Position numbers and translations under genes: made by a program. Shown here one piece after another: positions 9,944-18,682 of a stretch of 24,901 bases of DNA (the stretch's first letter is position 1; each line of letters starts with the position of its first letter). The notes below the pieces were generated by a model. The model ran no database searches. It had not been told where the DNA came from and was given only the letters and a program-made list of their open reading frames with translations. Origin of the DNA: Zygnema cylindricum (Eukaryota > Streptophyta > Zygnematophyceae > Zygnematales > Zygnemataceae); the NCBI GenBank assembly GCA_037447655.1, contig JBBHKE010000368.1:170151-195051 (forward strand), read 5' to 3'.

Positions 9944-11651
9944 GTAATCTTTAACGTTTAATTTTCTATGTGGAAGAATTGCATATGTAAGACCTCTTAA
10001 ATTATGGTATGATATTGCAGGCCTTTAATAAGACTATGGTTTATTGCTTTACTTGGGAAGAAATTTTCATCCATCTGAGCAAGTGTTGATTTTTTTTTTT
10101 AGATAAGAATGTTACTGAAATTTTAGATCGGCCATTTGAGTCAATGGATGTTGACTTTGTTGGATTGGCACGTGGATGCCGGTTCAATACGGGGTAGAAT
10201 ATGGTAATTCCATAGTTGAAGCCGCTCGATATAAATGGGTACGGAACCCCGAGGATCTACATCGAGCTGGTGGCAAGTGGTTAGTGCGTTGATAACTCAA
10301 GTCAAAGGTCGTAGGTTCGAGCTCGGCTCAATTTTCCCCTGTGTGGGACATGCCGAAATGCCGAATCCCGGATTTCACTGAAGTAAATCTAACAGACTTC
10401 AGGCTAAACTTCAGGCTTTGTGGTCATGTTCTAGTCTAGTGGTCACATACTGAGCCTCATCTGTAAGGCTAAACGCCAACCAATGACATAATGAGACCTG
10501 TACATGTGCGACCGTATTCGGCTAAGTCGTTACATATTCGATGGTTCGCCGGTTTTTCTGAGGTGAGTCGGTGACATTGTGTCATAAATCGTTGCTGACA
10601 TCAAATCTGCGGACAGAATTCGAGTATCACGTCATTCGTACTGTACTCTAAATATTGGGTGATGTCGCATATCGCCTCGGATTGTACATTGCGGTGAATA
10701 TCGGATATCGCCTGAAATTTTGCTCTCCAGCAGGTACTGATCCACTCTTCTTTGTTTTATATTATTTTTGATGTTGGTTGTTCACAGATCGAAAAACAAC
10801 TAAAGATGACTGTAGCCACAGAAATAAGTGTTGATTATGGTATTCGTGATCTGATCTTGACCGGCGACGGAAATATTTTGATTGGCGGAGATTACATTTC
10901 TCATTGGAAAATAGAAACAAAGGAATGTTTTACAAAGAGACAAGATCGTATTGTGGCTGCTCTCGCTTACCATTCGGGACAACTTTGGGTTGCTTATAGT
11001 AGCGGAGAATTATTGTTGTTTGAAGTCACGAAAGAAATGGTTCTGAAATCCCAAGTTGAAACAGGGAGTTGTATCAAAGGTCCACTTAAAGCAAAAGAAA
11101 AGAACAAATGCTATGTGGGCGGTATTTCAAAAATTTTGGGTTGGAGTTTGAAGGAATCTAAACTCCAAAGTGACTGGAGATCGACTAATCGAATGACTGC
11201 TGTCACTTCTTTATGCAACGATGTGAGAAATCATTTGTGGTCAGCTCATAAAGATGGAACCATTATGCGTTGGACGAAAGGTCTTGACTTATTTCCTAGC
11301 GAGTCATCAAGATTGGTTTCTTCACTTGTGGCAAATGAATTTTTGTGGGGAGGACAAAACGACGGAAAAATATTTTGCTGGGATTTAGATGGGGAGTTTG
11401 TAAGCGATTGGAAGGCACATCCGAAAAGTGTTTCCTGTTTGTGTTTGGATGAAAGGAAGACTTTGTGGTCGGGGGGAGAGGAAGGAAGTATTCGAGGATG
11501 GGTGGAAACATGGAGAAAACCCATATGTGTGACAATTTTGAAAGCACATTCTGCTCCGGTGAGAGCTTTGGTTTGTGATTCGGATGGAAGTATTTGGTCC
11601 GGCGGTGATGATAAATCCGTAAAACATTGGAAGCCGGTCGAAGAAATTTGA
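9260..11651 (+). CDS. NPH3-coiled-coil-WD40 fusion protein (predicted, two exons)
   Basis: Predicted join: 9260-9943 and 10788-11651, 515 residues. An in-frame TGA at 9242-9244 sits just upstream, so ATG 9260 is the first usable start. Residues 57-158 match the C-terminal part of NPH3 domains without gaps: LIDNY, then CDTIYTVIDSLLERYP, RLCEFLD and NRIPL. Residues 163-220 are a charged heptad-like coiled coil. Residues 229-515 form seven WD40-type blades with LW(V/S/G) and (S/G)GxDG(S/K) strands. Intron: AAAG/GTAATC to TTCACAG/ATC, phase 0 on both sides; the unspliced frame stops at 9959. BTB-NPH3 proteins act as CUL3 adaptors in plants, but no BTB is visible here. A scaffold or adaptor role is only inference. 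Alternative: two separate genes. Confidence 0.65.
9944..10787 (+). other. Predicted intron of the fusion gene
   Basis: 844 nt, GT at the left edge and a T-rich stretch followed by TTCACAG at the right edge. Exon phases agree (0/0). The left half matches the sequence after the NPH3 copy at 18672-19262. It contains a tRNA-like SINE-type insert absent from the other copy. No open frame of interest is present. Confidence 0.65.
10125..10410 (+). mobile_element. tRNA-derived SINE-like insertion
   Basis: Relative to the second block copy, an extra segment of about 260-290 bp lies here; its exact edges are uncertain. It contains a Pol III A-box-like TGGCAAGTGG at 10271-10280 and a B-box GGTTCGAGCTC at 10314-10324, about 33 bases apart as in tRNAs. 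The region between can form a short D-arm (GCA/TGC) and a 5-bp anticodon-like stem (TTGAT/GTCAA) with a 7-nt loop. A full cloverleaf is not convincing, so it is a tRNA relic within a SINE-like insert, not a functional tRNA gene. Confidence 0.6.
10788..11651 (+). CDS. Seven-blade WD40 propeller exon
   Basis: 287 codons ending at TGA 11649-11651. Seven consecutive repeats of about 40 residues can be read. Clear strand motifs are LWVAYSSGELLLFE, LWSAHKDGTIMRW, FLWGGQNDGKIFCW, LWSGGEEGSIRGW and IWSGGDDKSVKHW. The W at the end of each stands where WD40 repeats have WD. The LW(S/G)GxxDG style resembles propellers of plant inositol polyphosphate 5-phosphatases, but no phosphatase domain follows. If unspliced, translation could begin at ATG 10806 (TVATEI...), which would give a free-standing propeller. 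No clear AATAAA follows the stop. Confidence 0.85.
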   Translation: MEKQLKMTVATEISVDYGIRDLILTGDGNILIGGDYISHWKIETKECFTKRQDRIVAALAYHSGQLWVAYSSGELLLFEVTKEMVLKSQVETGSCIKGPLKAKEKNKCYVGGISKILGWSLKESKLQSDWRSTNRMTAVTSLCNDVRNHLWSAHKDGTIMRWTKGLDLFPSESSRLVSSLVANEFLWGGQNDGKIFCWDLDGEFVSDWKAHPKSVSCLCLDERKTLWSGGEEGSIRGWVETWRKPICVTILKAHSAPVRALVCDSDGSIWSGGDDKSVKHWKPVEEI

Positions 11652-12185
11652 AAACAAAATAGAAAAAATTGAAAGCGCTAAGTCTAGATGAAGTAAATTT
11701 TCGGATAGAGTCCTCTTACTGGGATCGACAAAAAAAGTGTGAAGTGTCACAAAAAAATGGTGTATGGTGGTGCATAAAAACGATAAAAAGACACTATAGA
11801 GATAGATGTGGTTTTTAGAAGCAATTTCCACCTGTTTCGCTTTAAACGAGTCCATTTGTTCTTATGACTTGTTGTAGATTCCTAGACTTTTTTATTTGTG
11901 AGTTGTGATAATTTTTATTGACATCTGTCTTCGTTTGAAATGATATTTTCACGGAAATTACTATAATTTTGAAAGCGGATGTTCTTGCCAGGACTTTTTC
12001 GTACAGATGTTTCAAATCTCATCTTCCAATTCAAGTAGCTTATGCGTTATTTTTTTGTGCAAACATTCCTTTTTTGCCATAAATGTGATTGTTATTTCAT
12101 TTCCTAAAGTCAACTTATGTCATAACATTTTTTGTATCCTTTGAAGCTTGAATAAGGGGATAAAGTTTAGGATTATGAAGTTTTT

Positions 12186-12188
<3 letters not shown>
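11652..12188. other. Intergenic, AT-rich
   Basis: No coding region, RNA or repeat that I can support. It presumably contains the 3' untranslated region of the preceding gene, but no convincing polyadenylation signal is visible. Confidence 0.5.
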
Positions 12189-12276
<88 letters not shown>

Positions 12277-12291
12277 CTACATATCTCTATA

Positions 12292-12334
<43 letters not shown>
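12189..12334. repeat. (AT)40 and (GTAT)n microsatellites
   Basis: An uninterrupted AT dinucleotide run at 12189-12268 is followed by a short imperfect AT/CT spacer and a GTAT tetranucleotide array at about 12299-12334. Open frames through it are repeat artefacts. The true length is likely variable. Confidence 0.98.
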
Positions 12335-12336
<2 letters not shown>

Positions 12337-13640
12337 GTTTACCATACTCACCGGCAATCACATTCTTATTCAACTGTCTGAATATTTGTGAAGAAAAAGG
12401 CATAGTGTACTTTTTTGCGCGGGGTGAGGAGGCGGTGCTGGTTTTTTGGCAGGACTTGATAGAGGAAGGAAGAGATAAAGAGAAAAGGCAAATATGGGGG
12501 CAAAGAGGTTAGGAAGACATCGGTTAAAGAGGGAAAGGAGACGATTGGAATTGTAACTACCCTACAATATATGAAATATGTGTTTGAGAAAGTGAGGGAG
12601 CGGGAGAAAGAGAGGGGGAGCGAGTGTACGGGTGTCCAGTGCTTATTGCCACAACTGTTACATATTTTGGGCACTCAAAATGACTTTTCCCCTTCACATA
12701 GTTTTTAGATTATTAATCGTGATGTGACATATGACAGAGGAGACCGTTAACTAATTCTCCGCTAAAAAATAAAAATTAACATGCAAAAATGGAACTATAC
12801 AAATATTTCTTTTTTGCTGTTTAAGATTGCTGTTGAGAGGATGGGCACTGTTGGGTACCGTAAATAATGTTGAATATAAAGTGGAAGAACTACAAGAGGC
12901 ATACCGAAACTTTTTTTTTTTTGAGTTTCGACTATTTTGTAAGATCCGAAGAACTTTATGGGCGCGTTATTTTAAATTTTCTTACAGCGAGAGAAGTTGC
13001 TTACTTCGAACGGAAAACTATCAAATTGTAGGTTAACTGTGATGTAAAGTAGGTTTTTTTGGATTTGATGCCAAAACTTCCTGAATATAATTTAATGTTT
13101 GTAATAAGTCACATCTTTTGCACATTGCCATTAAATATTTTGGCGTACAGGATACATTATCACATTTGTACTAATATTTTCCAACAAAAGCTTGAAAGTC
13201 AGAATTGGATGTAGATTCTAGTATGTTAAAATTAGAGTTAATGATCCAAATTTTCAGTAATGAATATTAGATTCATTATCGCAGTTCATCTCCACATGAT
13301 ATGTCAGGTACACTCTTAGTGTTTAATGTCTAAAACTATTTTCTTTAATTTTATTCACTTTAATCCACTTTTAGTTTCTTTTCTAATTTTGTTTACTTTT
13401 AATGCAATTAAATATCAAATTTGTTGCCGTTGGGTTCATTGTTAATGTCGGTTTTGCGATCTCGGTCGATACTGACACGTGGGAAATCGAGGAGACTATA
13501 TTGTAAGGACGGACGAATCGGAATGTACAGAATTTAGTGACGATTTCGAACATCCGACGGCCAGTATTACCTCCAAGACCTTCGGAGAGTATCGGCAAGA
13601 TTCTCTGTAATGTTGTTTTTCGTATAAAAACAAAATAGGC
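12335..13640. other. Intergenic stretch without recognisable features
   Basis: Short open frames on both strands (up to 108 codons) show low-complexity or no domain similarity. A purine-rich GAGAGG-type segment lies at about 12460-12625. No RNA gene, TIR or LTR is seen. Confidence 0.5.
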
Positions 13641-13714
13641 TGTAAGATTTGTTACCGAGGGCCCCGGATTACTGTAAACTACGCCACTTTTCGCCTGATG
13701 GAACGTCACCCTAA
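13641..13714. mobile_element. Right end of the TTAGGGT-family transposon, truncated
   Basis: GTAAACTACGCCACTTTTCG then CCTGATGGAACGTCACCCTAA matches the right end of the element at 7532-8514 (8475-8514) over about 40 bases with few mismatches. No matching left end was found in the 1.3 kb upstream, so the copy seems truncated or too decayed. Confidence 0.6.
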
Positions 13715-13848
13715 GTGTGAACGGTTTGGTCTATTTCGTTTGTGTACGTGACTTCTAGTACTTTCGGTTCATGCGTAGTACTTCTTGCAGTTTCGTTTCG
13801 CGTAGGTTAAGTCGTACTTTAAGTACTGTACTTCTCGATGTTTCATTT

Positions 13849-14700
13849 CGAGAAGGGAATTGCTAATCGCAGAGACGATTTTTGCTGCGCGCAGGTAGTT
13901 GTCAGAAATTGTACATTTGGAGTACAGTTTCGTACAAGATACGTACCTTTGATTTTAGATTTGACGGTCAATCTGTCGAACAACTTTGACTGGCGAAATA
14001 TTGTAACGGCGGTTAAAAAACTGTCGCGCTTGAGAACGTCGACCGTCATAAAAGAAAAACAATTCACACGGCCGGCGCAGGTTTACTGTAACAAAACTGC
14101 GGCAGCCACATATAAATAAAATGGCTGGGCGCAGATAGTTCACACTGACATTTGACTTATTCGCAAAAATGAAATCTACTCGCGAACCAGGACGCTGAAC
14201 CCGTAAAGTACGTTCTGTAGAGGTGTTGATTCGTAAATAGTGTGACTTCATGTGGTCGAGCGTGACGACGCGTCATCTTAGTTTCATCGATATTTAAAAG
14301 CGGGTACGCTTCTTTATTTTGTACTAAGTTTATTTCCTTTCGTGCGAGTTCATACATGTTGCACGTCGTCCTTTAATTGGTGTCAGCGTCCAAGTCAAAT
14401 GTCAGTGTGAACTATCTGCGCGCAGCCATTTTATTTATATGTGGCTGCCGCAGTTTGGTTACAGTAAACATGCGCCGGCCGTGTGATTTTTTTTTTTTAT
14501 GACGGTCGACGTTCGCAAGCGCGACACTTTTTTAACCGCCGTTACAATATTCCGCCAGTCAAAGTTGTTCGACGGATTGACCGTCTAATTTGAACTTAAA
14601 GGTACGTAGCTTGTACAAAACTGTACTTCAAATGTACAATTTCTGACGACTACTTGCGCGCAGCAAAAATCGTCTCTGCGATTAGCAATTCCCTTTCGAG
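13849..14700. mobile_element. Foldback (long inverted repeat) element
   Basis: Arms at 13849-14158 and 14392-14700 are inverted copies of each other over about 310 bases with scattered mismatches, around a 233-bp unique spacer. Shared landmarks on both arms are GGGAATTGCTAATCGCAGAG, AACTTTGACTGGC, GGCGGTTAAAAAA, CCACATATAAATAAAATGGC and AGTTCACACTGACATTTGAC. Neither arm nor spacer has a convincing coding frame. The arrangement fits a foldback transposon or MITE, and a transcript would form a long hairpin. No clear target-site duplication was found. Confidence 0.85.
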
Positions 14701-15000
14701 AATTTTCACTTTGCGTCGTACTCTATTTTGCGTCCAAGTGCATGTGACGCTTTTAGAATTAGATTTCTGGATGTAATCTAGCGATTAAGTTAAAAAAAAT
14801 GTCAGCCAGTGAGGGAATTAGAAACAACTAAGGATAAATTATTGTAGAGTTAATGTATGAGAATTAATGTGAGATTTCTTCTTCTGAATTGTGTAATGTC
14901 TCTATCTATGTTCATGAGAATTTAATGTATGTGAGCTGGTTGATAATTGATTTAAGTTAAATTCGCTTCCGCATTGTGTAATTTGTTAATTTTCTGCGCA
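14701..15000. other. Intergenic, no recognisable features
   Basis: AT-rich sequence with repeated AATTAATGT/AATTTAATGT words; nothing supportable on either strand. Confidence 0.5.
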
Positions 15001-15187
15001 TTCCGATTGAGTCTCGACCCTTTCATCCCTCTTCCCCCCTCTTCCCTCTCCCTCTCCCGCCTTGCGCCTCTCCCTCTCCTTCTCCTCTCCTCCTCCCTCC
15101 TCGGCTCTCCCTTTCCCTCACTCCCTCTCCCTTCCCCTCTCGTCCCCTTCCCTCCTCCTCCACCCTCACCCCCGCCAACCCTCCGCC
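15001..15187. repeat. Polypyrimidine (CT-rich) tract
   Basis: About 185 bases are almost entirely C and T on the plus strand (TCCCTC-type units), ending at CCGCCATGGCTTC. The ATG at 15188 sits in a good translation context but opens only a 35-codon frame, followed by TGA. I see no recognisable protein, so it is reported only as a low-complexity tract. A triplex or H-DNA-forming potential follows from its strand asymmetry. Confidence 0.9.
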
Positions 15188-15364
15188 ATGGCTTCTATCC
15201 CTCGAAACAGCGCAGCCACAAAAGCCAATTTTTTTGGGATGGAAACGAATGTGCTTCCAGATGCTGCCGTCCGTACAGATTTTGTCGTTTTCTGATGTAT
15301 GATAAAAATGTCGCGGAAGCCGACGGTGAAGGAGCAGCAAAGGATCTCGTGGATTTCGTAAAGG

Positions 15365-15760
15365 GTACAAATGGGGTTTTTTAAATGAAGCTTTTCAAAT
15401 GGGGTTTTTTAAATCGCGTCTTTGAAATGGTGTTTTTGAAAAGGGATTTTCAAAAGTATTATTTTGTTTTTATGATGAATTTCTCCCCCCCCCCCCCCAA
15501 TGCTGGTATTTTTGTGGGTTTTTTTGTGGAGTTTTTTGGGTTTATGCTTATTTGTGTGGTTTTTGAGGTTTTTTGGAGTTTTGGTTTTTTGGGATTCTGG
15601 GATTTTAAAGGGTTTACGAACGTTAGGATTTTGGGATTTCGGTGTCTTCGGTTTTTGGGTTTTTTGGGGTTTTTGGGGTTTTTGGGGTTTTTGGGGTTTT
15701 CGGGGTTTATGGCCCGTTTTCTCAGTGTTTTTGGAATATTAGGAGTGTTTTAGATTTAAA
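15365..15760. repeat. G/T-rich low complexity with (TTTTTGGGG)n minisatellite and a C run
   Basis: The segment starts with loosely repeated AAATGGGGTTTTTT units, contains a C homopolymer at about 15484-15498, and ends with tandem 9-mers TTTTTGGGG between about 15651 and 15712. The long plus-strand frames across it encode only Phe/Gly/Leu repeats and are not considered genes. Confidence 0.9.
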
Positions 15761-16126
15761 AAAATTAAATTTGATGGATTTTCTTTGAAATGTACATATT
15801 TTGGCTCTCCATATTAGAAGAAAACAAAAAATATCAATAGAATCTATCCGTAAAATTTCCGAAAAAGTTTCCTAACCTTCCCATTTATTTTTTTGTTTTC
15901 TGGAGGATTTACAAACTCGGTACATTCGATGAAGTATGCTGTATGGTGACGATGGTTGGCATGAATTAAAACAATCCGTACAGTTTTCTACCGAGTGGGC
16001 GTGTGAAAAAGTACGCCTTTTGCACTTGAAGCGAAGACTTGAACGTTTGCCTTTCCGATTTTTCTTTTTTTGAAAAGTAAAGCCACGCTGGTTCCATTGC
16101 ATGAACCGCGTCATAATTTCATTATT

Positions 16127-16177
16127 TTCAACGCGGTGTTGTTTTTCAACGTGGTATTGTTTTTCAACGCTGTTTTA
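16127..16177. repeat. 18-bp tandem repeat, three units
   Basis: TTCAACGCGGTGTTGTTT and two diverged copies start at 16127, 16145 and 16163. The surrounding 15761-16439 holds no gene that I can support. Confidence 0.8.
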
Positions 16178-16209
16178 CGCCGGTCACGTAAATTCTTCCG
16201 TAATGTGCG

Positions 16210-16257
16210 GATAATTTTATTACAGTACTGTACTGTATTGTACTGTACCATCCGCAC
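16210..16257. repeat. (GTACT)n pentanucleotide array inside an inverted repeat
   Basis: About five GTACT-type units at 16228-16251 lie between GTGCGGAT and its exact complement ATCCGCAC. The whole can fold into a hairpin. Confidence 0.75.
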
Positions 16258-16439
16258 ACATTGTACTTATTATAAAGCCGTCCTTTTGTGTTTGTCGTGT
16301 TCGTTTACAAATTCTTTCATCGTAGATTCCGAAAATTTCAAATTTGTCATTCGCCGTAACCAATTCTACCTTTCCGTACATTGTACTTTACGGTTACGCG
16401 GTTACGTTTATTTCGTTGACAATAATTTAGAGCTACAGA

Positions 16440-16623
16440 CTGTGTTGGGTATCGGGTAGTTTCATATCGCGATAATTTCGATATTCGATATATCGAATAT
16501 CGATCGAACAGATTCCTCGATATATCGTACCGGGACCAACATAAATTATCGCGATATACATCGCAAAAATTGCTTGTCCGTACAGTGAGAGTACGGAAAA
16601 CTGTACGAAAAATCGTACGGAAA

Positions 16624-16658
<35 letters not shown>

Positions 16659-16892
16659 AGCGCTCGTGGGGGGGGGGGGGGGTTTCAAAAAAAAATTTAA
16701 AATTTTCATTTTCGATATATCGTCGATACGATATATCGGCGATATATCGGAAATATATCGCGATATTTCGATAATCGATATATCGAAGCGATATTTCGAT
16801 AATCGATATATCGAAGCGATATATCGATTATCGGGTACCTAAAATTCGGTACATATCGAATATCGGCAAGTGGTCCTCGATACCCAACACTA
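16440..16892. mobile_element. hAT-like MITE, 453 bp, complete
   Basis: The ends TGTTGGGTATCG and CGATACCCAACA are inverted repeats. It is flanked by GCTACAGA (16432-16439) and GCTACAGT (16893-16900), an 8-bp duplication with one mismatch. The other block copy at about 8515-8535 reads AGCTACAGTTTAG without an insert and serves as the empty site. The interior is CGATAT-palindrome-rich, with a GTAC-rich middle and a C33/G15 core. No coding capacity. Confidence 0.92.
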
Positions 16893-17164
16893 GCTACAGT
16901 AGACTTCGTACTTTATTGTTAATTTTTGAACTGACTAGAAAACCAATGCCTGTTCCACAACATGGACCGTGTTTTGTTGTATGCACACCATTTGCGACAC
17001 TATCGCGAACCGGGTCGACTTTAAGACGGGACATCTACACACTGCGCGCCACCGATTTTTTACCGTTGACCGTCCGCTAACTAACGCGTTGGCTTGGCGG
17101 TTAACATACACTAATCGAAGAGATGCCACGATACCTTTCCTCATTGGTGCCCATTAAAACGGAC

Positions 17165-17285
17165 ATGGACCGTGTCACGTCATACAAACGCTTCCGTACA
17201 GGCGTGCAGACGGACAACGCGCGGACGGAGTGACAACGCCTATTTAAAGGCTTTTAGAACGACAACCAAACGTCTATAATTTGTA
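17165..17285 (+). promoter_or_regulatory. Possible core promoter in the copy-2-specific segment
   Basis: GTGTCACGTCATACA (a TGACG/ACGTCA-like element) lies upstream of a TATA-like TATTTAAAGG at about 17239-17248. The segment is missing from block copy 1. The spacing is reasonable for a Pol II promoter, but this is motif-level evidence only. Confidence 0.3.
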
Positions 17286-17992
17286 TAAAGATCCACAAAT
17301 TAGGCTAGGAAGACATCTTTTACCCTATGCTTCTCCTCTTGTATTTCTTGTTGATTTTCTTGTTCTTTGTTTCACATTGCTCCCCGTCTTGTTTCTTAAA
17401 TCTATTATCATTAATCTTTTTCTCTGATTTCTCTATCTTTTGCCCATCACGCCCTTCCCATCGAGAACCTCCATTGTCAAAAGTCACTAGATTAGCATGA
17501 TGAGTCACCATAGGGAAGTACGATATCACGTCACAGACACACTAGGTATAGGACAGTGAAGTTATTGCCGGATATTATTTTGAGATCACATGTTGCATTG
17601 AAACTCAGACACTGCACCACAATTGGCGATCCTGGTTTCCTGCAAATTTTGTTAGATGTCAACAAAAAAATGAAAAAGAAAGGAAAACAAAATCAAGGGA
17701 AAAAATCATGTATTGCTTCTCAAAGGATTGTAACCTTTTAGACTTGTTGAAGTATATTAGTTGTTCTCATTTTTTTCTGTTTGCCACTTTTTGTTTTCCA
17801 CTAGTTGTATAAACTATGCTGGAAGTTTGTGTCGTTCATTGAAGCTAACTGAATCTCAAATACCTTAAAACAAAGGATATACATTGTGAAGCAATCATTC
17901 TGACAACATTTCCAGTTCTTCAGTTTTCTGTTTTTCTTTTTTTTCCTTTTTCATTTCCTATTTAGTGCTGCAATTGATATTTGAAGAAAACT

Positions 17993-18682
17993 ATAATATC
18001 ACCCTTTACCATCTCTCAAATTTTGACCTTAGAATCGGACGAATTGACATTACCGAAAATTCAGGGTTTGACAAACAATTCGATTTTGAATCTCCTCTCG
18101 CGCCATTTTAGGAGTTTTACGGATCAAAACGATGACTAAGAACCTTCCGAGAACCAAAAACGTTTTGTGGCTCTCATTGACCAATACCTCATGTGGGCAA
18201 TTTCACACAAAGAAGATTTTGAATTCCAAGATTTTACAAGAGTATTGGAGTCTGTTCCTTTTAAAGCGAGGGAAAATTGTGACACAATATATAGTGTGGT
18301 AGATTCGTTGTTAGAGCGATATCCAACCGTGAGTGAAAAAGCTGTCATTGGTGTATGTGAATTCTTGGATCCTCTCGAAATGTCCGTAAATACGATAGAA
18401 TCTGCGATGCAGGCAACCGGGTTCCTCAAAAACCACAATATGTTACCTCTATATATTATGTTCAAAAGAAAAAAAACTCTCAGCTTGCAAAAAGACATGA
18501 AGAAGATTCAATGTCGAATAGCTTTGGAGAATGGTATGGAGATGGAAGCAGATGCGGAAATTAATGGAATTGAAATTGCAGCAATCATGGACATCATGGA
18601 CTTGCGACAAAAGGAGCTAGAAAAGAAGAGTCACGAAATCGGGACTTACAAGGTACTAGGGCAACTTAAAGGCAATCTTTAA
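17993..18682 (+). pseudogene. NPH3-domain exon, decayed second copy
   Basis: It aligns with 9260-9943 over its whole length. Both tandem ATG codons of copy 1 are ATA here. Codon 49 is TAA (18137-18139) where copy 1 has AAA. A 1-base loss before GGGTTCCTC and a 1-base gain in the A8 run near 18468 put about 19 codons out of frame, exactly where copy 1 reads NRIPLKPEYV, the most conserved NPH3 stretch. Near the end, five bases are missing after TACAAGG. The donor AAAG/GT of copy 1 is AAAG/GC. An open frame still runs from GTG 18167 to TAA 18682 with good NPH3 and coiled-coil similarity (LIDQYLMWAISHKEDFEF, CDTIYSVVDSLLERYP). No WD40 exon follows. A short N-terminally trimmed product from a non-ATG start cannot be excluded but is unlikely. 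Confidence 0.85.

Larger units (their letters stand above)
8513..10585 (+). repeat. Duplicated block, copy 1 (NPH3-bearing)
   Basis: Nearly all of this stretch aligns by eye with 16420-19262. Shared landmarks are AGCTACAGT then TACTTTATTGTT, AGACATCTT then TACCCT, GGCGATCCTGGTTT, the whole NPH3 exon, GCAAGTGTTGA and TAAACGCCAACCAATGACA. The part upstream of the exon (8513-9259) has no supported coding region. A parallel open frame near 8860-8946 exists in both copies, but nearly all of its differences change amino acids. Each copy has its own insertions. Confidence 0.9.

Noticed and set aside
11246-11855. Minus-strand frames opposite the WD40 exon
   Set aside because: They are shadows of the plus-strand WD40 coding sequence and contain no domain.
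12148-12512. Frames through the AT and GTAT microsatellites
   Set aside because: Tyr/Ile/Met-Cys repeats are simple-repeat artefacts.
15188-15295. Possible small gene starting MASIPRNSAATKANFF after the pyrimidine tract
   Set aside because: Only 35 codons, no recognisable domain, no supporting splice sites; good start context alone is not enough.
15385-15753. Plus-strand frames of 122 and 80 codons rich in Phe, Gly and Leu
   Set aside because: They arise from GGGGTTTTT-type low-complexity sequence.
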